This document shows, piece by piece, positions 43,318 through 52,292 of a stretch of 64,000 nt of DNA. The stretch is from [Bacillus] enclensis (GTDB taxonomy: Bacteria; Bacillota; Bacilli; Bacillales; Bacillaceae_B). A model generated the notes under the pieces. That model was not told the DNA's origin. It ran no database searches and worked only from the letters and a program-made list of their open reading frames with translations. Both the position numbers and the translations under genes were made by a program. The stretch is taken from contig NZ_KQ758483.1 in NCBI RefSeq assembly GCF_001456935.1, positions 744,001 to 808,000 on the forward strand, given 5' to 3'. The stretch's first letter is position 1, and every line of letters starts with the position of its first letter.

Positions 43318-44580
43318 TTACTTTACAGGAGATTTGTTAATTCGGATGTTTTTCATCACAAATCCACTTTTAGGGAGGGAGGGTATTTCCCGTAGGCTGT
43401 ATGATATATCTTGTTTAGGAAATGAATACGAAATACCACTTGCCAGGAATTTAAAGCTTGCATTCATTACTTCTATCGTGGGCCATTCTCCCGGACAGCG
43501 ATGGTTTTTATAATGGTCCCCGCCTCCTTGTGGAATGAGGTCATATTGACTGCCTACATAGTTAATGAAACGGTCAGGCATAAATCTATCCGGACTTTCC
43601 CAAAGCCTGGGGTCATGATTCGTTCCGTAAAGATCAAGCATGACCAGCTGCCCTTCCTTGAATGAATATCCCTGCCAGGTAAAGTCATTTTTCGCTCTTG
43701 CAGCCAAAAATGGAAAGAAAGGGTAGAAACGGCGGACTTCTTGAATGAAATTTTCAAGATATCCTTCATTTTCGCAGATCTTTATCTTGGACTCAGGGTG
43801 TTCCTGCATTGCACACGCTCCAAAAACAATGTACCTGGCAACGGCGACTAAAGGGCGAATGATGTTCAAAAGTTCTACTGCAGCCGTTTTTGCCTGAAGT
43901 GGATGCCCGTTGATGTCCTGATGAGTGGCAATTTCGTGTAGAGCCCTTCCTTCAGCTGCCATCTGATTCCCTGCACGCACGTTTTCAATCATCTTCATCA
44001 TCCATTCTTCAAGGCGTTTACGTGCAGAAACACTTGATAAATACTTTGGTCCCACTTTTGAAGCACCCTCGATTAATAAATTCAGTTCTTTTGCACGTTT
44101 AGGTGCCTCCTTGTCTGAAAGAGGGATTCCCGCCCATTCACACCCTGCTCTTGTAAGGAGTAAGAGTGTTTCATCAAAGAGAACAATCTTTCGTTTGCTT
44201 ACCCAATTATCGGCTGTGTGTTTCCACAGCTTGGTGGTAATGGTATGTAAATCGTGCAGCCTTGAAGGAGTCATTAAGTTCATGAACAGCAGTTTTCGGT
44301 GCTCATGAACTGCACCGTCCAAACCTTGAACACCCCCTTCTCCGAACAGACTTTTAAGGATATGGGAAGGCATGGCCCCGCTCCGTTTCATTCGTTCCCG
44401 GTCATAAAAGAGCCTTGCACCTTCCTCCCCGCTTAAAAGGGCCGTTTTTTTTCCTAGTACGCGGGTTTCAAATACATCCAGATGATGATTCTGTACTCGT
44501 TTTTGAATAAACTCATAACCATCCTTAAAAATGGAAAGCGTCCTGTCCATTCCCCGATCCTTCGGTATTTTAATGTTCAT
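43318..44580 (-). CDS. CYP152-type fatty-acid peroxygenase (P450 BS-beta-like)
   Basis: Cytochrome P450 that hydroxylates fatty acids at C-alpha/beta with H2O2 rather than a reductase. It follows B. subtilis P450 BS-beta closely: GVQGLDGAVHEHRK early, the R-P pair for the carboxylate in NIIRPLVAV (BS-beta Arg242 position), and haem ligand C362 in NHRCPGEW (Cys363 in BS-beta). AAGGAGG supports the ATG at 44580; an ORF extension to 44676 is not used. 420 residues, normal. Confidence 0.93.
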   Translation of the reverse strand: MNIKIPKDRGMDRTLSIFKDGYEFIQKRVQNHHLDVFETRVLGKKTALLSGEEGARLFYDRERMKRSGAMPSHILKSLFGEGGVQGLDGAVHEHRKLLFMNLMTPSRLHDLHTITTKLWKHTADNWVSKRKIVLFDETLLLLTRAGCEWAGIPLSDKEAPKRAKELNLLIEGASKVGPKYLSSVSARKRLEEWMMKMIENVRAGNQMAAEGRALHEIATHQDINGHPLQAKTAAVELLNIIRPLVAVARYIVFGACAMQEHPESKIKICENEGYLENFIQEVRRFYPFFPFLAARAKNDFTWQGYSFKEGQLVMLDLYGTNHDPRLWESPDRFMPDRFINYVGSQYDLIPQGGGDHYKNHRCPGEWPTIEVMNASFKFLASGISYSFPKQDISYSLREIPSLPKSGFVMKNIRINKSPVK

Positions 44581-44672
44581 CGAAACGTCCTCCTTCCAAT
44601 CAGTTAATATATAACATTCCCGGAAATCGGAGAGTAGAAACCCATATGGAGAAGGTGTGTTGGGTGCATGAA

Positions 44673-45620
44673 TCATTCAAACACTTCACCAGTCATTACG
44701 GACATAAACCTGCTGTAAAATTTTTTATAATCAAATCCAAATGCGATTCGATGCTTTTTGGCATCTTCCCCGAATTTTATATAAGGTCTTATGTCTGTGA
44801 TACTTTGTCCTTGATTTACACGCCCCTCAGTCGTCACGATGAATACAGGAAGTTCTTTGAAGGTGAACATGTCTTCGAATAAAGGGGCCATCAAGGTGAT
44901 GGCATCGTGTACGGGACTACCCTGAATGTCCGGATTCCGTTTCTTGTAGAAAGCGTAGTAGTAGTCGAGCAAAGGTTTTAAAAGTTCTGTCCGGCCTTTG
45001 GAGTCGATATAATCCACCATTTCCGGTGTCACAATTGAATAGTCGGTCACGTTAAGGGGGATGATCGTTAAATTATTGCCATAGTTCATGACAAGTCTTG
45101 CAGCTACCGGGTCCGAATAAAAGTTTGCTTCAGAGACAGCTGTTACATTCCCTGGCACCCAGAAAGCCCCGCCCATTACATAGACATCTTTCACTGTATC
45201 CATAAGGCCCGGATACAGAATATACATTGTAGCAAGTGAGGTCAATCTGCCGACGTTTACTATCGTGAGCTCTCCATCATATTGCTGGATGATGTTCACG
45301 ATTTCAAAAAAATTCTCAGTCGTGTCCACCAATTTGTCAGGAATGATCGGACCGAGTCCGTACTCCCCATGGATTTCAGGATAATAAGTCGGTTCCTGCG
45401 CAGTCATCGGTATTTCCGCTCCTCCTATTATCGGGAATTTTTTATCTTCCGGTACATACGTCATCAAGTAATTCGCTGTCTGGATGGCGCGTGTTCTGGG
45501 CACGTTGCCATAATCTGCGACCACTCCGACAAGTTCGATATCATCACTTAAGTATCCATAAATAAGCGCAACTATGTCATCGACCCCAACATCTGCAAAA
45601 AGCAGGATTTTCTTTTTCAT
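44673..45620 (-). CDS. Nucleoside hydrolase-like protein
   Basis: IU-type nucleoside hydrolase fold: the N-terminal metal site reads FADVGVDDIVALIYG (family D-x-D-x-G-x-D-D with changes), and YVMGGAF and the C-terminal PVHDAITLMAPL follow. The first Asp pair is altered (FADVG for DTDPG), so ribonucleoside hydrolysis is uncertain. GTGGGGTG precedes the ATG at 45620. 315 residues. Confidence 0.78.
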   Translation of the reverse strand: MKKKILLFADVGVDDIVALIYGYLSDDIELVGVVADYGNVPRTRAIQTANYLMTYVPEDKKFPIIGGAEIPMTAQEPTYYPEIHGEYGLGPIIPDKLVDTTENFFEIVNIIQQYDGELTIVNVGRLTSLATMYILYPGLMDTVKDVYVMGGAFWVPGNVTAVSEANFYSDPVAARLVMNYGNNLTIIPLNVTDYSIVTPEMVDYIDSKGRTELLKPLLDYYYAFYKKRNPDIQGSPVHDAITLMAPLFEDMFTFKELPVFIVTTEGRVNQGQSITDIRPYIKFGEDAKKHRIAFGFDYKKFYSRFMSVMTGEVFE

Positions 45621-45896
45621 AAAGACGCACCCCACAGTTTTTCACATTATATGGAAGCCGAATGTTGTCCCGTGCGTTCAGGTATCAAGTGTTTAAGATA
45701 TGAAAATGAAAATAAAAGTTTTTCAAAGAAATTCAACTTTCAATCATCATGAGTGTTAAAATATAACTATCTAAAAATTCTAAAAAATAGTAGGGTAAAA
45801 TATAGCATGAAGATCAATCCGCATTCCTGTCTGCAAAGTCTTCCTGAAAGAAGGATTCCCCATGATACTGTGTGAAGAATTAAGTGAGGTGAAACC

Positions 45897-47579
45897 ATGA
45901 AGAAAATTGAAAATTTTTATCTTGAAGATCCCCATTTTCAGCAATTGATCCGCCGCTCCCTTAAAGGAGACTTCCTTCAATGGGCAGAAAAAGAGCTGTC
46001 TGATTTCGGGGAAATGTGTGCAAATGAAATTGATGAACGTGCCGTTCATACGGACCGGGAAGGACAGCCAAAGCTGATTAAATATAATCGCTTTGGTGAA
46101 GAAGTATCTGAGGTCTGGGTAAATGAAGGGTATAGAAAAACGGTCCGGGATACGTACAATAAAGGGATTGTGGCGTATATCCACAAAGAGATCCCTGCTC
46201 TCGGGAGAAAAGGGAATTTTCTCTATTCATTTGCACAGGGATATCTTCTATCTCAATCAGAACCGGGGTTTTATTGTCCCGTCACATTAACGATGGCCAC
46301 GGCACTTCTTCTTGATAAATACGCCTCTGAAGATGTGAAAGGGATATTCATGAAGCATGTACTTTCAACCGGGGAAGTGGAGCTTTATGAAGGTGCGACC
46401 TTCCTGACAGAGAGGCAGGGGGGATCTGATGTAGGAGCTAATGTCGTTCGTGCTGTTAAAAATGGATCTGATTTTGAACTGTTTGGAGAAAAGTATTTTG
46501 CCTCCAATTCAGGCATGTGCGGAGTCGCGATGGTTCTTGCAAGGGTAGATGGTGCCGGAAAAGGCACCAAAGGACTCAGTTTGTTCGCCGTTCCATGGAG
46601 AAATACAGACGGGACTTTAAATGGTATCCATGTCCGCCGACTGAAAGATAAATTAGGGGTTCGTGCAGTTCCTTCTGCAGAAATTGAATTCGACGGGGCA
46701 AAGGCATTCCTTGTGGGAGAACCAAACAAAGGAATTTATTATATGATGGAAGCTTTAAATCTATCAAGAGTCTGCAACGCGGTTGCATCAATCGGGATCA
46801 TGAGAAGAGCATATATGGAAGCGAGAAATTATGCATTTCACCGCGAAGCGTTCGGAGAGAAGCTTTCCCAATATCCAATGATCAGGGAGACACTTGTAAA
46901 CCTTGCCGCTAAACAGGAAGTTGAAACAAGTGCAGTTTTCAGACTGATTGAAATGTATGACCGGGTCTCAAGTGAAGAAATACCAACTACAGAGGATGAG
47001 GCTGCCCTTACAAGGCTGTACATTGCTATTTTGAAAAAAGAAACTGCCGAGCAGGCAATTCACTTTTCACATGAAGCGATTGAAATGCATGGAGGAAATG
47101 GATATATTGAAGATTTCGTTCTTCCGCGTTTGTTGAGGGATGCCCAAGTACTTACCGTCTGGGAAGGGACGGCAAATATACTCGGCCTTGAAGTCCTTCG
47201 CTTGATGAAGAAAAACCGTGTACATGAACTATTTATAAACCAAATGAAACAGGAGCTTGATCGACTTCCCAAGAAGTACAGTGCGTCAATCGAAAAGGTC
47301 CTCAACGGGTTGACTATATTGGAGTCGTTGGCGGCCAAAGTAGCTGGTTCCGATGATGAAACCCAAACCTATCATAGTAAGCGGATAGCTGAATTGATGG
47401 TCAAGATTTTTGAAAGCGTTGTGGCCCTTGGGGATGCAGCTCTATATGGTGATGGCCGAAGGAGAATGATTGCGGAGGTATTCATTGATCATACGTGGAA
47501 AACCAATGAGTGGCTTGACTCAGAAATGAAATCACTTAAATACTTTGAAGAAATAATAGGTATGAAAGTGAAAGTATGA
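45897..47579 (+). CDS. Acyl-CoA dehydrogenase family protein (AidB-like)
   Basis: 560-residue flavoenzyme of the acyl-CoA dehydrogenase superfamily, longer than the ~380-residue type. Marks: TFLTERQGGSDVGANVV (FAD contact), LKDKLGVRAVPSAEIEF, SHEAIEMHGGNGYIEDF and LRDAQVLTVWEGTANI. The extended N-terminus and C-terminal helices resemble AidB and related acyl-CoA dehydrogenases. Fatty-acid oxidation near the P450 is possible. Ribosome site AGTGAGGTG. Confidence 0.88.
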   Translation: MKKIENFYLEDPHFQQLIRRSLKGDFLQWAEKELSDFGEMCANEIDERAVHTDREGQPKLIKYNRFGEEVSEVWVNEGYRKTVRDTYNKGIVAYIHKEIPALGRKGNFLYSFAQGYLLSQSEPGFYCPVTLTMATALLLDKYASEDVKGIFMKHVLSTGEVELYEGATFLTERQGGSDVGANVVRAVKNGSDFELFGEKYFASNSGMCGVAMVLARVDGAGKGTKGLSLFAVPWRNTDGTLNGIHVRRLKDKLGVRAVPSAEIEFDGAKAFLVGEPNKGIYYMMEALNLSRVCNAVASIGIMRRAYMEARNYAFHREAFGEKLSQYPMIRETLVNLAAKQEVETSAVFRLIEMYDRVSSEEIPTTEDEAALTRLYIAILKKETAEQAIHFSHEAIEMHGGNGYIEDFVLPRLLRDAQVLTVWEGTANILGLEVLRLMKKNRVHELFINQMKQELDRLPKKYSASIEKVLNGLTILESLAAKVAGSDDETQTYHSKRIAELMVKIFESVVALGDAALYGDGRRRMIAEVFIDHTWKTNEWLDSEMKSLKYFEEIIGMKVKV

Positions 47580-47582
47580 AAT

Positions 47583-47613
47583 AAAAAATTCCCGTGTAGA
47601 CCGGGAATTTTTT
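47583..47613. terminator. Bidirectional terminator
   Basis: AAAAATTCCCG/CGGGAATTTTT with a 7-nt loop and T-rich flank. On the minus strand it touches the stop codon of the nine-cysteine peptide. Confidence 0.9.
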
Positions 47614-47695
47614 ATTTCTCACAACAGCATGGGCAGTCACATTCTTTTTTTGTCTGACATTTGCATCGTTCACATGTGCAGCTTTTATTTATCAT
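47612..47695 (-). CDS. 27-residue cysteine-rich (metallothionein-like) peptide
   Basis: ATG at 47695 lies four bases after GGAGGTGA, a strong ribosome site. The 27 residues include nine cysteines: CTCERCKC, then CDCPCCC, in CxC/CxxC/CCC arrays with Lys/Glu between. This is the composition of a metallothionein or thiol redox peptide. Too short for the known SmtA/BmtA families. Orientation and the terminator directly behind it support a real gene; the function is inferred. Confidence 0.7.
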   Translation of the reverse strand: MINKSCTCERCKCQTKKECDCPCCCEK

Positions 47696-47887
47696 GGGCT
47701 CACCTCCAGGGAATTTTATCCTATTTAAAGGGTTACCAATTCATGCGGTTTCATACTTGAATGGACGATAGAGTGTGATTATGACCGGAGTAATTTAAGA
47801 ATCACCATATAAAACAAATAAAAGTGGATGTTTTAATGATTCCCTGCACATATTATTCCTAGCATAGTGGAAAGGAGATGCACCCTC

Positions 47888-48028
47888 ATGAAAGAAGAAA
47901 AGCAAAATAAAGACCTGCCCTTAAAAGAAAAAGGCGATATGCAGACAATTGAAAATATCTCCAATAACGAGGATATCCAACAGGCCGCGCAGCCCCAGCC
48001 GAAAGATTACGATGAAATTGAATATTGA
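47888..48028 (+). CDS. 46-residue hydrophilic protein
   Basis: Start at 47888 after AAAGGAGATG, own terminator after the stop. Sequence is highly charged without hydrophobic segments: MKEEKQNKDLPLKEKGDMQ, then an acidic, Gln-rich end DYDEIEY. No family recognised; it could be a small acid-soluble or stress peptide. Unlikely to be chance given ribosome site and terminator. Confidence 0.65.
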   Translation: MKEEKQNKDLPLKEKGDMQTIENISNNEDIQQAAQPQPKDYDEIEY

Positions 48029-48038
48029 ATAGCAAGAT

Positions 48039-48080
48039 CAAGGCCCGTCTCCCAGAAAATGTGGGGACGGGCCTTGTTGT
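48039..48080 (+). terminator. Intrinsic terminator
   Basis: CAAGGCCCGTCTCC/GGGACGGGCCTTG. Shares CAAGGCCCGTCTC and the GACGGGCCTT arm with the terminator at 5726. Confidence 0.85.
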
Positions 48081-48210
48081 GAGTTTTCCCTAAATACATG
48101 ATGAAAAGGGGCCGTTTTGTCGAATTTCTGTGCATTTTTCAGCCTGATCCATCACTAAAACATGTTATGATAGTGTAAATTAAATTGAAATTCAAATGGG
48201 GGAAAACATA

Positions 48211-48882
48211 ATGAGTAACAAAAAAGCATCGCCAATGAAATACTTGGTCATCATAACTTTATTGGTTGCCGTTCTGTTGGCAGCTATAGTTATGTTGAAC
48301 AATAAAGCGCAGCCAAAGGATGAAGCTCTTGAATCTCATCCGCCGACTGAAGGGCAGCCGACACTTGGTGAAGGAGATGCCCCGGTATCGATTGTGGAGT
48401 TCGGGGATTTCAAATGCCCTGCCTGCAAAGCATGGGGCGATCAAATTTATCCAAAGGTGAAAAGCGATTTCATTGATACCGGTAAGGCAAATTTAACTTA
48501 TGTGAATGTACTATTCCATGGTGAAGAATCGATACTTGCAGCACTGGCTGCAGAATCAGTATACAAAAACGATCCTGAATCTTATTGGGATTTCCAGAAG
48601 GAATTGTATAAAGAACAGCCTGAGGGCGATAATCACGACGCAGCATGGGTAACGGTGGACAAGCTGACCGAGGTTGCAGAAAAAACAACAAATATGGATA
48701 TTGGACAATTGAAAAAGGATATTGAAAATGAAGCAAATGAAGAAGAGCTAAATATTGATACCAATCTGGTACAGGAATTTAACATTGAACAAACCCCGAC
48801 GATCATAATCAATGGTACAAAACTGGAGGATCCATATGACTATGAACGAATTAAATCACTTATCGAAGAAGGTCAGGAGTAA
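48211..48882 (+). CDS. bdbD: DsbA-like thiol oxidase BdbD
   Basis: Extracytoplasmic thiol-disulfide oxidoreductase anchored by an N-terminal helix (residues ~11-29). The thioredoxin-fold active site is CPAC (C69, C72) and the cis-Pro loop is IEQTPTIII. With the adjacent DsbB-like protein it makes disulfides in secreted proteins. GGGGG supports the ATG at 48211. 223 residues. Confidence 0.92.
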   Translation: MSNKKASPMKYLVIITLLVAVLLAAIVMLNNKAQPKDEALESHPPTEGQPTLGEGDAPVSIVEFGDFKCPACKAWGDQIYPKVKSDFIDTGKANLTYVNVLFHGEESILAALAAESVYKNDPESYWDFQKELYKEQPEGDNHDAAWVTVDKLTEVAEKTTNMDIGQLKKDIENEANEEELNIDTNLVQEFNIEQTPTIIINGTKLEDPYDYERIKSLIEEGQE

Positions 48883-49311
48883 ATGGACAGGAATAAAACT
48901 GATAAAACCCAGCTGTTCATGTATGCTGCCTGGCTTGTGTCCATCATTGCAACGTTGGGGAGTCTTTATTTCAGTGAAGTGAAGGGTTTCATACCGTGTG
49001 AACTATGCTGGTATCAGCGGATTTTTATGTATCCGTTGACGTTGATACTCGGGGTAGCGACTTTTAAAAATGACGCAGCATTAAAACAGATAGTACTCCC
49101 GATGTCCATCACTGGAGGAATCATTTCAGTATTTCATTATATGGAGCAGAAAATACCCGGATTTGGCGGAATCAAGCCATGTGCAAGCGGAGTTCCATGC
49201 AATTCGGAATATATCAATTGGCTGGGATTTATCACAATACCATTCCTGGCAATGACCGCGTTCACTTTGATTACGATCGTAACGTTATGCTGGACGAATA
49301 ACAAAAAATAA
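48883..49311 (+). CDS. bdbC: DsbB-like quinone reductase BdbC
   Basis: Four-helix membrane partner that reoxidises BdbD and passes electrons to quinone. It has active-site pairs C39/C42 (CELC) and C100/C106 (KPCASGVPC). ATG at 48883 is the base after the bdbD stop, so the two are coupled. 142 residues, normal. Monocistronic pair closed by a long terminator. Confidence 0.93.
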   Translation: MDRNKTDKTQLFMYAAWLVSIIATLGSLYFSEVKGFIPCELCWYQRIFMYPLTLILGVATFKNDAALKQIVLPMSITGGIISVFHYMEQKIPGFGGIKPCASGVPCNSEYINWLGFITIPFLAMTAFTLITIVTLCWTNNKK

Positions 49312-49350
49312 AGAAAAGCTGAAGTTTACTAAACTTCAGCTTTTCTTTAT
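49308..49350. terminator. Bidirectional terminator
   Basis: 20-bp perfect stem (ATAAAGAAAAGCTGAAGTTT and complement) with a 3-nt loop; overlaps the ynfA-like stop codon on the minus strand. Confidence 0.95.
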
Positions 49351-49670
49351 CGTGGAGCCCATAAAATGATGGATACTCCGATCAGGCAAATCGCTGCACC
49401 TATGAAATCATACATATCAGGTGTGTTTTTATCAACCCACCATCCCCATAGAATTGCAAGGACGATGAACACCCCGCCGTAGGCTGCATATACTCTTCCG
49501 AAAGTAGGGAAGTTCTGGAGGGTGGGTATGACACCGTATAGCACCAGAATCAAACTGCCAAATACACCATACCATGGTGATGCACTCTCTCTAAGCCACA
49601 GCCAGACCAGGTAACCTCCGCCAATTTCTGCGAGACCTGCAATGATGAATAATACAATCGCGGATATCAT
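49347..49670 (-). CDS. YnfA-family (UPF0060) membrane protein
   Basis: Small multidrug-resistance-like membrane protein with four helices: [18 protein letters not shown] early and [20 protein letters not shown] later. YnfA proteins are putative drug/metal exporters. AAAGGAAGTG supports the ATG at 49670 (107 residues). It lies 56 bp after the iron-transport genes on the same strand and may be co-transcribed. Confidence 0.9.
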   Translation of the reverse strand: MISAIVLFIIAGLAEIGGGYLVWLWLRESASPWYGVFGSLILVLYGVIPTLQNFPTFGRVYAAYGGVFIVLAILWGWWVDKNTPDMYDFIGAAICLIGVSIILWAPR

Positions 49671-49726
49671 TTTTTCACTTCCTTTCAAAGCAGAAGGGGA
49701 AAGGCAGTGAAATGTCCCCGTTTAAG

Positions 49727-51124
49727 TCAGCCCCACCCGAACACTTTTGCCAGCTGGGCAATGGTAAAGGTAATGGCAATCGCCAAACCAGTAGGGATGG
49801 CAAAAGCAAGGAAAGTCCATTTCTTACTTTTTGTTTCCTTGAATATGTTGATAAGTGTCGTACCGCAAGGAAAATGAAGAAGTGAAAATAGCATCATATT
49901 TAATGCAGTGATCCAAGTCCATCCTTGATCGATAAAGATTTGCTTTAATGAATCCAGGTCTTCTACTTCGATCATGGCCCCCGTTGATAGGTAACCCATC
50001 AATAAAATGGGAAGGACGATTTCATTTGCAGGTAATCCAAGTATGAAAGCCATCAAAATGAAACCATCCAGCCCCAGCTGTTGTGCAAACGGATCTAAAA
50101 AGTTGACAATGTGCATCAATATACTTGTATCACCAATTATGATATTTGCAAGTACCCACGTCAAGACACCTGCAGGGGCAGCGATCACAATCGCCCTTTT
50201 TAGAACGAAAACTGATTTATCCAATGTTGCCCTGACGATTGTATTAATGAAGTCCGGTCTCCGGTAAGGAGGGAGTTCAAGCGTATAATGAGTAGGAACT
50301 CCTTTCAAGGCCGTCTTCGACAGGGTCCAGGAAACAGCCAGGGTGACTATGATGCCGAAAACAACCATGCCTACAACGACTGCAGCCGTTACCAGCGTAC
50401 CGGCTGCCCCCGTAAATCCTGCAGCCATGAAGATCGATGCGAGCAGTATAAGCGTCGGCCACCTGCCGTTGCATGGGACAAAATTATTGGTCAGAATCGC
50501 AAGCATCCTTTCACGGGGAGATTCTATGATTCTAGTTGACATGATCGCGGCAGCATTACATCCGAATCCCATCGCCATTGTCAGGGATTGTTTACCATGA
50601 GCCCCGGATCTCTTAAATAACCGATCCATGTTGAACGCTACCCTCGGCAAGTAGCCGTAATTCTCTAAGATAGCAAACATAGGGAAGAAGATTGCCATTG
50701 GCGGAAGCATGACGCTGATTACCCAGGAAGTTCCCCTGTAAAGGCCGAGCACCAAGATACCATGCAGCCAATCCGGTGCATGGATGGCGTTAAACCCAAG
50801 TGTCAGATACCCTTCAAGCCAGCCAAAAAAAGACGCCAGCATGGAAGAAGGGATGTTTGCACCCGCTATCGTTAAGTAAATGACGACAGCAAGCATGGAA
50901 AGCATGATCGGGAATCCCCATATTTTAGATGTGAATATTTTATCAAGTTTTTCAGTTTGTAATAACTTGTTCTGATCTTTTATAGAAACAGTTTCATTAC
51001 AGAGTGTTTTTGAATGAGAGAATGCACTGGTGACAATGTCATCCCGCAGTGAAGCAGTGGAAAGTTCAATTGCTTTTTTTCTTAAGAATTGACTTCGATC
51101 AGTATTCCCCGGAAGCGAACTCAT
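49727..51124 (-). CDS. feoB: FeoB-like membrane subunit (C-terminal part of a split FeoB)
   Basis: Transmembrane part of ferrous-iron transporter FeoB as a separate protein: two Gate/nucleoside-recognition repeats (SVMLPPMAIFFPMFAIL and AILTNNFVPCNGRWPTLILL) and an FeoB C-region. It has its own ribosome site AAAGGGGGT before the ATG at 51124 and overlaps the GTPase gene by 26 bp in another frame. A frame extension to 51148 is in the GTPase gene. 465 residues. Confidence 0.85.
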   Translation of the reverse strand: MSSLPGNTDRSQFLRKKAIELSTASLRDDIVTSAFSHSKTLCNETVSIKDQNKLLQTEKLDKIFTSKIWGFPIMLSMLAVVIYLTIAGANIPSSMLASFFGWLEGYLTLGFNAIHAPDWLHGILVLGLYRGTSWVISVMLPPMAIFFPMFAILENYGYLPRVAFNMDRLFKRSGAHGKQSLTMAMGFGCNAAAIMSTRIIESPRERMLAILTNNFVPCNGRWPTLILLASIFMAAGFTGAAGTLVTAAVVVGMVVFGIIVTLAVSWTLSKTALKGVPTHYTLELPPYRRPDFINTIVRATLDKSVFVLKRAIVIAAPAGVLTWVLANIIIGDTSILMHIVNFLDPFAQQLGLDGFILMAFILGLPANEIVLPILLMGYLSTGAMIEVEDLDSLKQIFIDQGWTWITALNMMLFSLLHFPCGTTLINIFKETKSKKWTFLAFAIPTGLAIAITFTIAQLAKVFGWG

Positions 51125-51827
51125 AACTGTGACCCCCTTTTTTTTCATTTAACAGTTTGGCATTCAATTCATCGATGATCCGCTCATCACCTTCCAGTAA
51201 GCGCAATGCAATCCACCTGGCCGGCAGATGAGAACCATATATTGATTGAATGTCCGGAAGAAGTTCTTCTATTCTTTCTTCAATTTCATCCCCATACTTC
51301 ATTTTGAATGGTGATAGAGGCAATAAGCCTTTAACAACACTAAGAACAGCATCTAATAAGCTGCTTATTCCGACTTTGTTCCGTGCAGAGATTTTCACAA
51401 CAGGCACGCCCAGCTTTTTTTGCAGCTTCGCTTCGCTGATTTCAATCCCTTTTTTGGCAGCTTCATCAATGAGGTTCAGACATATTACTGCTTTATCTGT
51501 TATTTCCAGCACCTGAAGGGCAATATTCAAGTTTCTCTCTAAAGAAGTGGCATCCAGAACGACGACTGTCACATCAGGCTGCTCAAAGGCTATATAGTTT
51601 CTGGCTATTTCTTCATCCATAGAGTTGGCAATGAGTGAATACGTACCAGGCAAATCAATGATTTCGAACTCTTCATTTTTATGTTCAAAGTATCCCTTTG
51701 ATTGAGCCACGGTTTTCCCAGGCCAATTTCCTGTATGTTGTCTAAGTCCTGTGAGTTGATTGAATAATGTGGACTTCCCGGTGTTTGGATTTCCTGCTAA
51801 TGCAATCCGGTATTTTTTCCCGTTCAT
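51099..51827 (-). CDS. feoB: FeoB-like GTPase subunit (N-terminal part)
   Basis: G-domain of ferrous-iron transporter FeoB: G1 GNPNTGKST (about residues 12-20), switch T in WPGKTV, G3 DLPGTYSL, G4 NLID, and a guanine-dissociation helical region after ~165. It ends at residue 242, where most FeoB proteins continue into the membrane. FeoA stops exactly before it. The overlapping next gene with its own ribosome site supports a real split. Confidence 0.85.
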   Translation of the reverse strand: MNGKKYRIALAGNPNTGKSTLFNQLTGLRQHTGNWPGKTVAQSKGYFEHKNEEFEIIDLPGTYSLIANSMDEEIARNYIAFEQPDVTVVVLDATSLERNLNIALQVLEITDKAVICLNLIDEAAKKGIEISEAKLQKKLGVPVVKISARNKVGISSLLDAVLSVVKGLLPLSPFKMKYGDEIEERIEELLPDIQSIYGSHLPARWIALRLLEGDERIIDELNAKLLNEKKGGHSYEFASGEY

Positions 51828-52067
51828 TTATACCATCTCCCCATATATATTCGAGCTCTCTTCTTTTCGCAAAGCTATTACTGTGCCACTGACCCTGAAT
51901 GCAATCGGATCACCTAAAGGGCTCTTGTTTACAACCGTCACAACATTACCGGGGACAAAGCCTAAATCCAGCAGGCGCCTTCTCATGACCCCGGTCAAAT
52001 CCATAGATATGATCTGTACGGACATGCCTTCTTGGAGCTGGCATAATTTGTATTTGTGTGCAGACAT
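51828..52067 (-). CDS. feoA: FeoA ferrous-iron transport regulator
   Basis: SH3-like FeoA of 79 residues: LCQLQEGMSVQIISMDL, MRRRLLDLGFVPGNVVTVV, GTVIALRKEES. It works with FeoB GTPase. First gene of feoA-feoB(N)-feoB(C); the stop is immediately followed by the GTPase start. The promoter is TTGACA-17-TACGAT at 52135-52163; no convincing Fur box is seen in the leader. Confidence 0.9.
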   Translation of the reverse strand: MSAHKYKLCQLQEGMSVQIISMDLTGVMRRRLLDLGFVPGNVVTVVNKSPLGDPIAFRVSGTVIALRKEESSNIYGEMV

Positions 52068-52134
52068 TATTTTTCCGCTCCCTCACATATTTTTTATAAG
52101 GTTATGATTGTTTCCTTTGTGCAACTTTTTCTTT

Positions 52135-52163
52135 ATCGTATGTCTCTAGAAAGGTTTTGTCAA
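52135..52163 (-). promoter_or_regulatory. Sigma-A promoter of feoA
   Basis: On the minus strand TTGACA, 17 bp and TACGAT, with a leader of about 60 nt to the FeoA start. Confidence 0.75.
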
Positions 52164-52292
52164 TGGATATTTGGAAGACTGCTTGTACTTTTTTAATATC
52201 GACTTGTTTATCATTACGATGAAACTGCTTAAACACGGTTGTATCTGCGAACACAGAACTTCCTATTTGAAATGAAGGCGGAAAGGGTTACA

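Noticed and set aside
49727-51827. FeoB as a frameshifted pseudogene
   Set aside because: The second part has its own ribosome site and start at 51124 and both parts keep all motifs, so a split gene is more likely. Sequencing error is not excluded.
52213-52228. Zur-like half site (ATTACGAT) between feoA and the small membrane gene
   Set aside because: Only one half of the Zur dyad is convincing.
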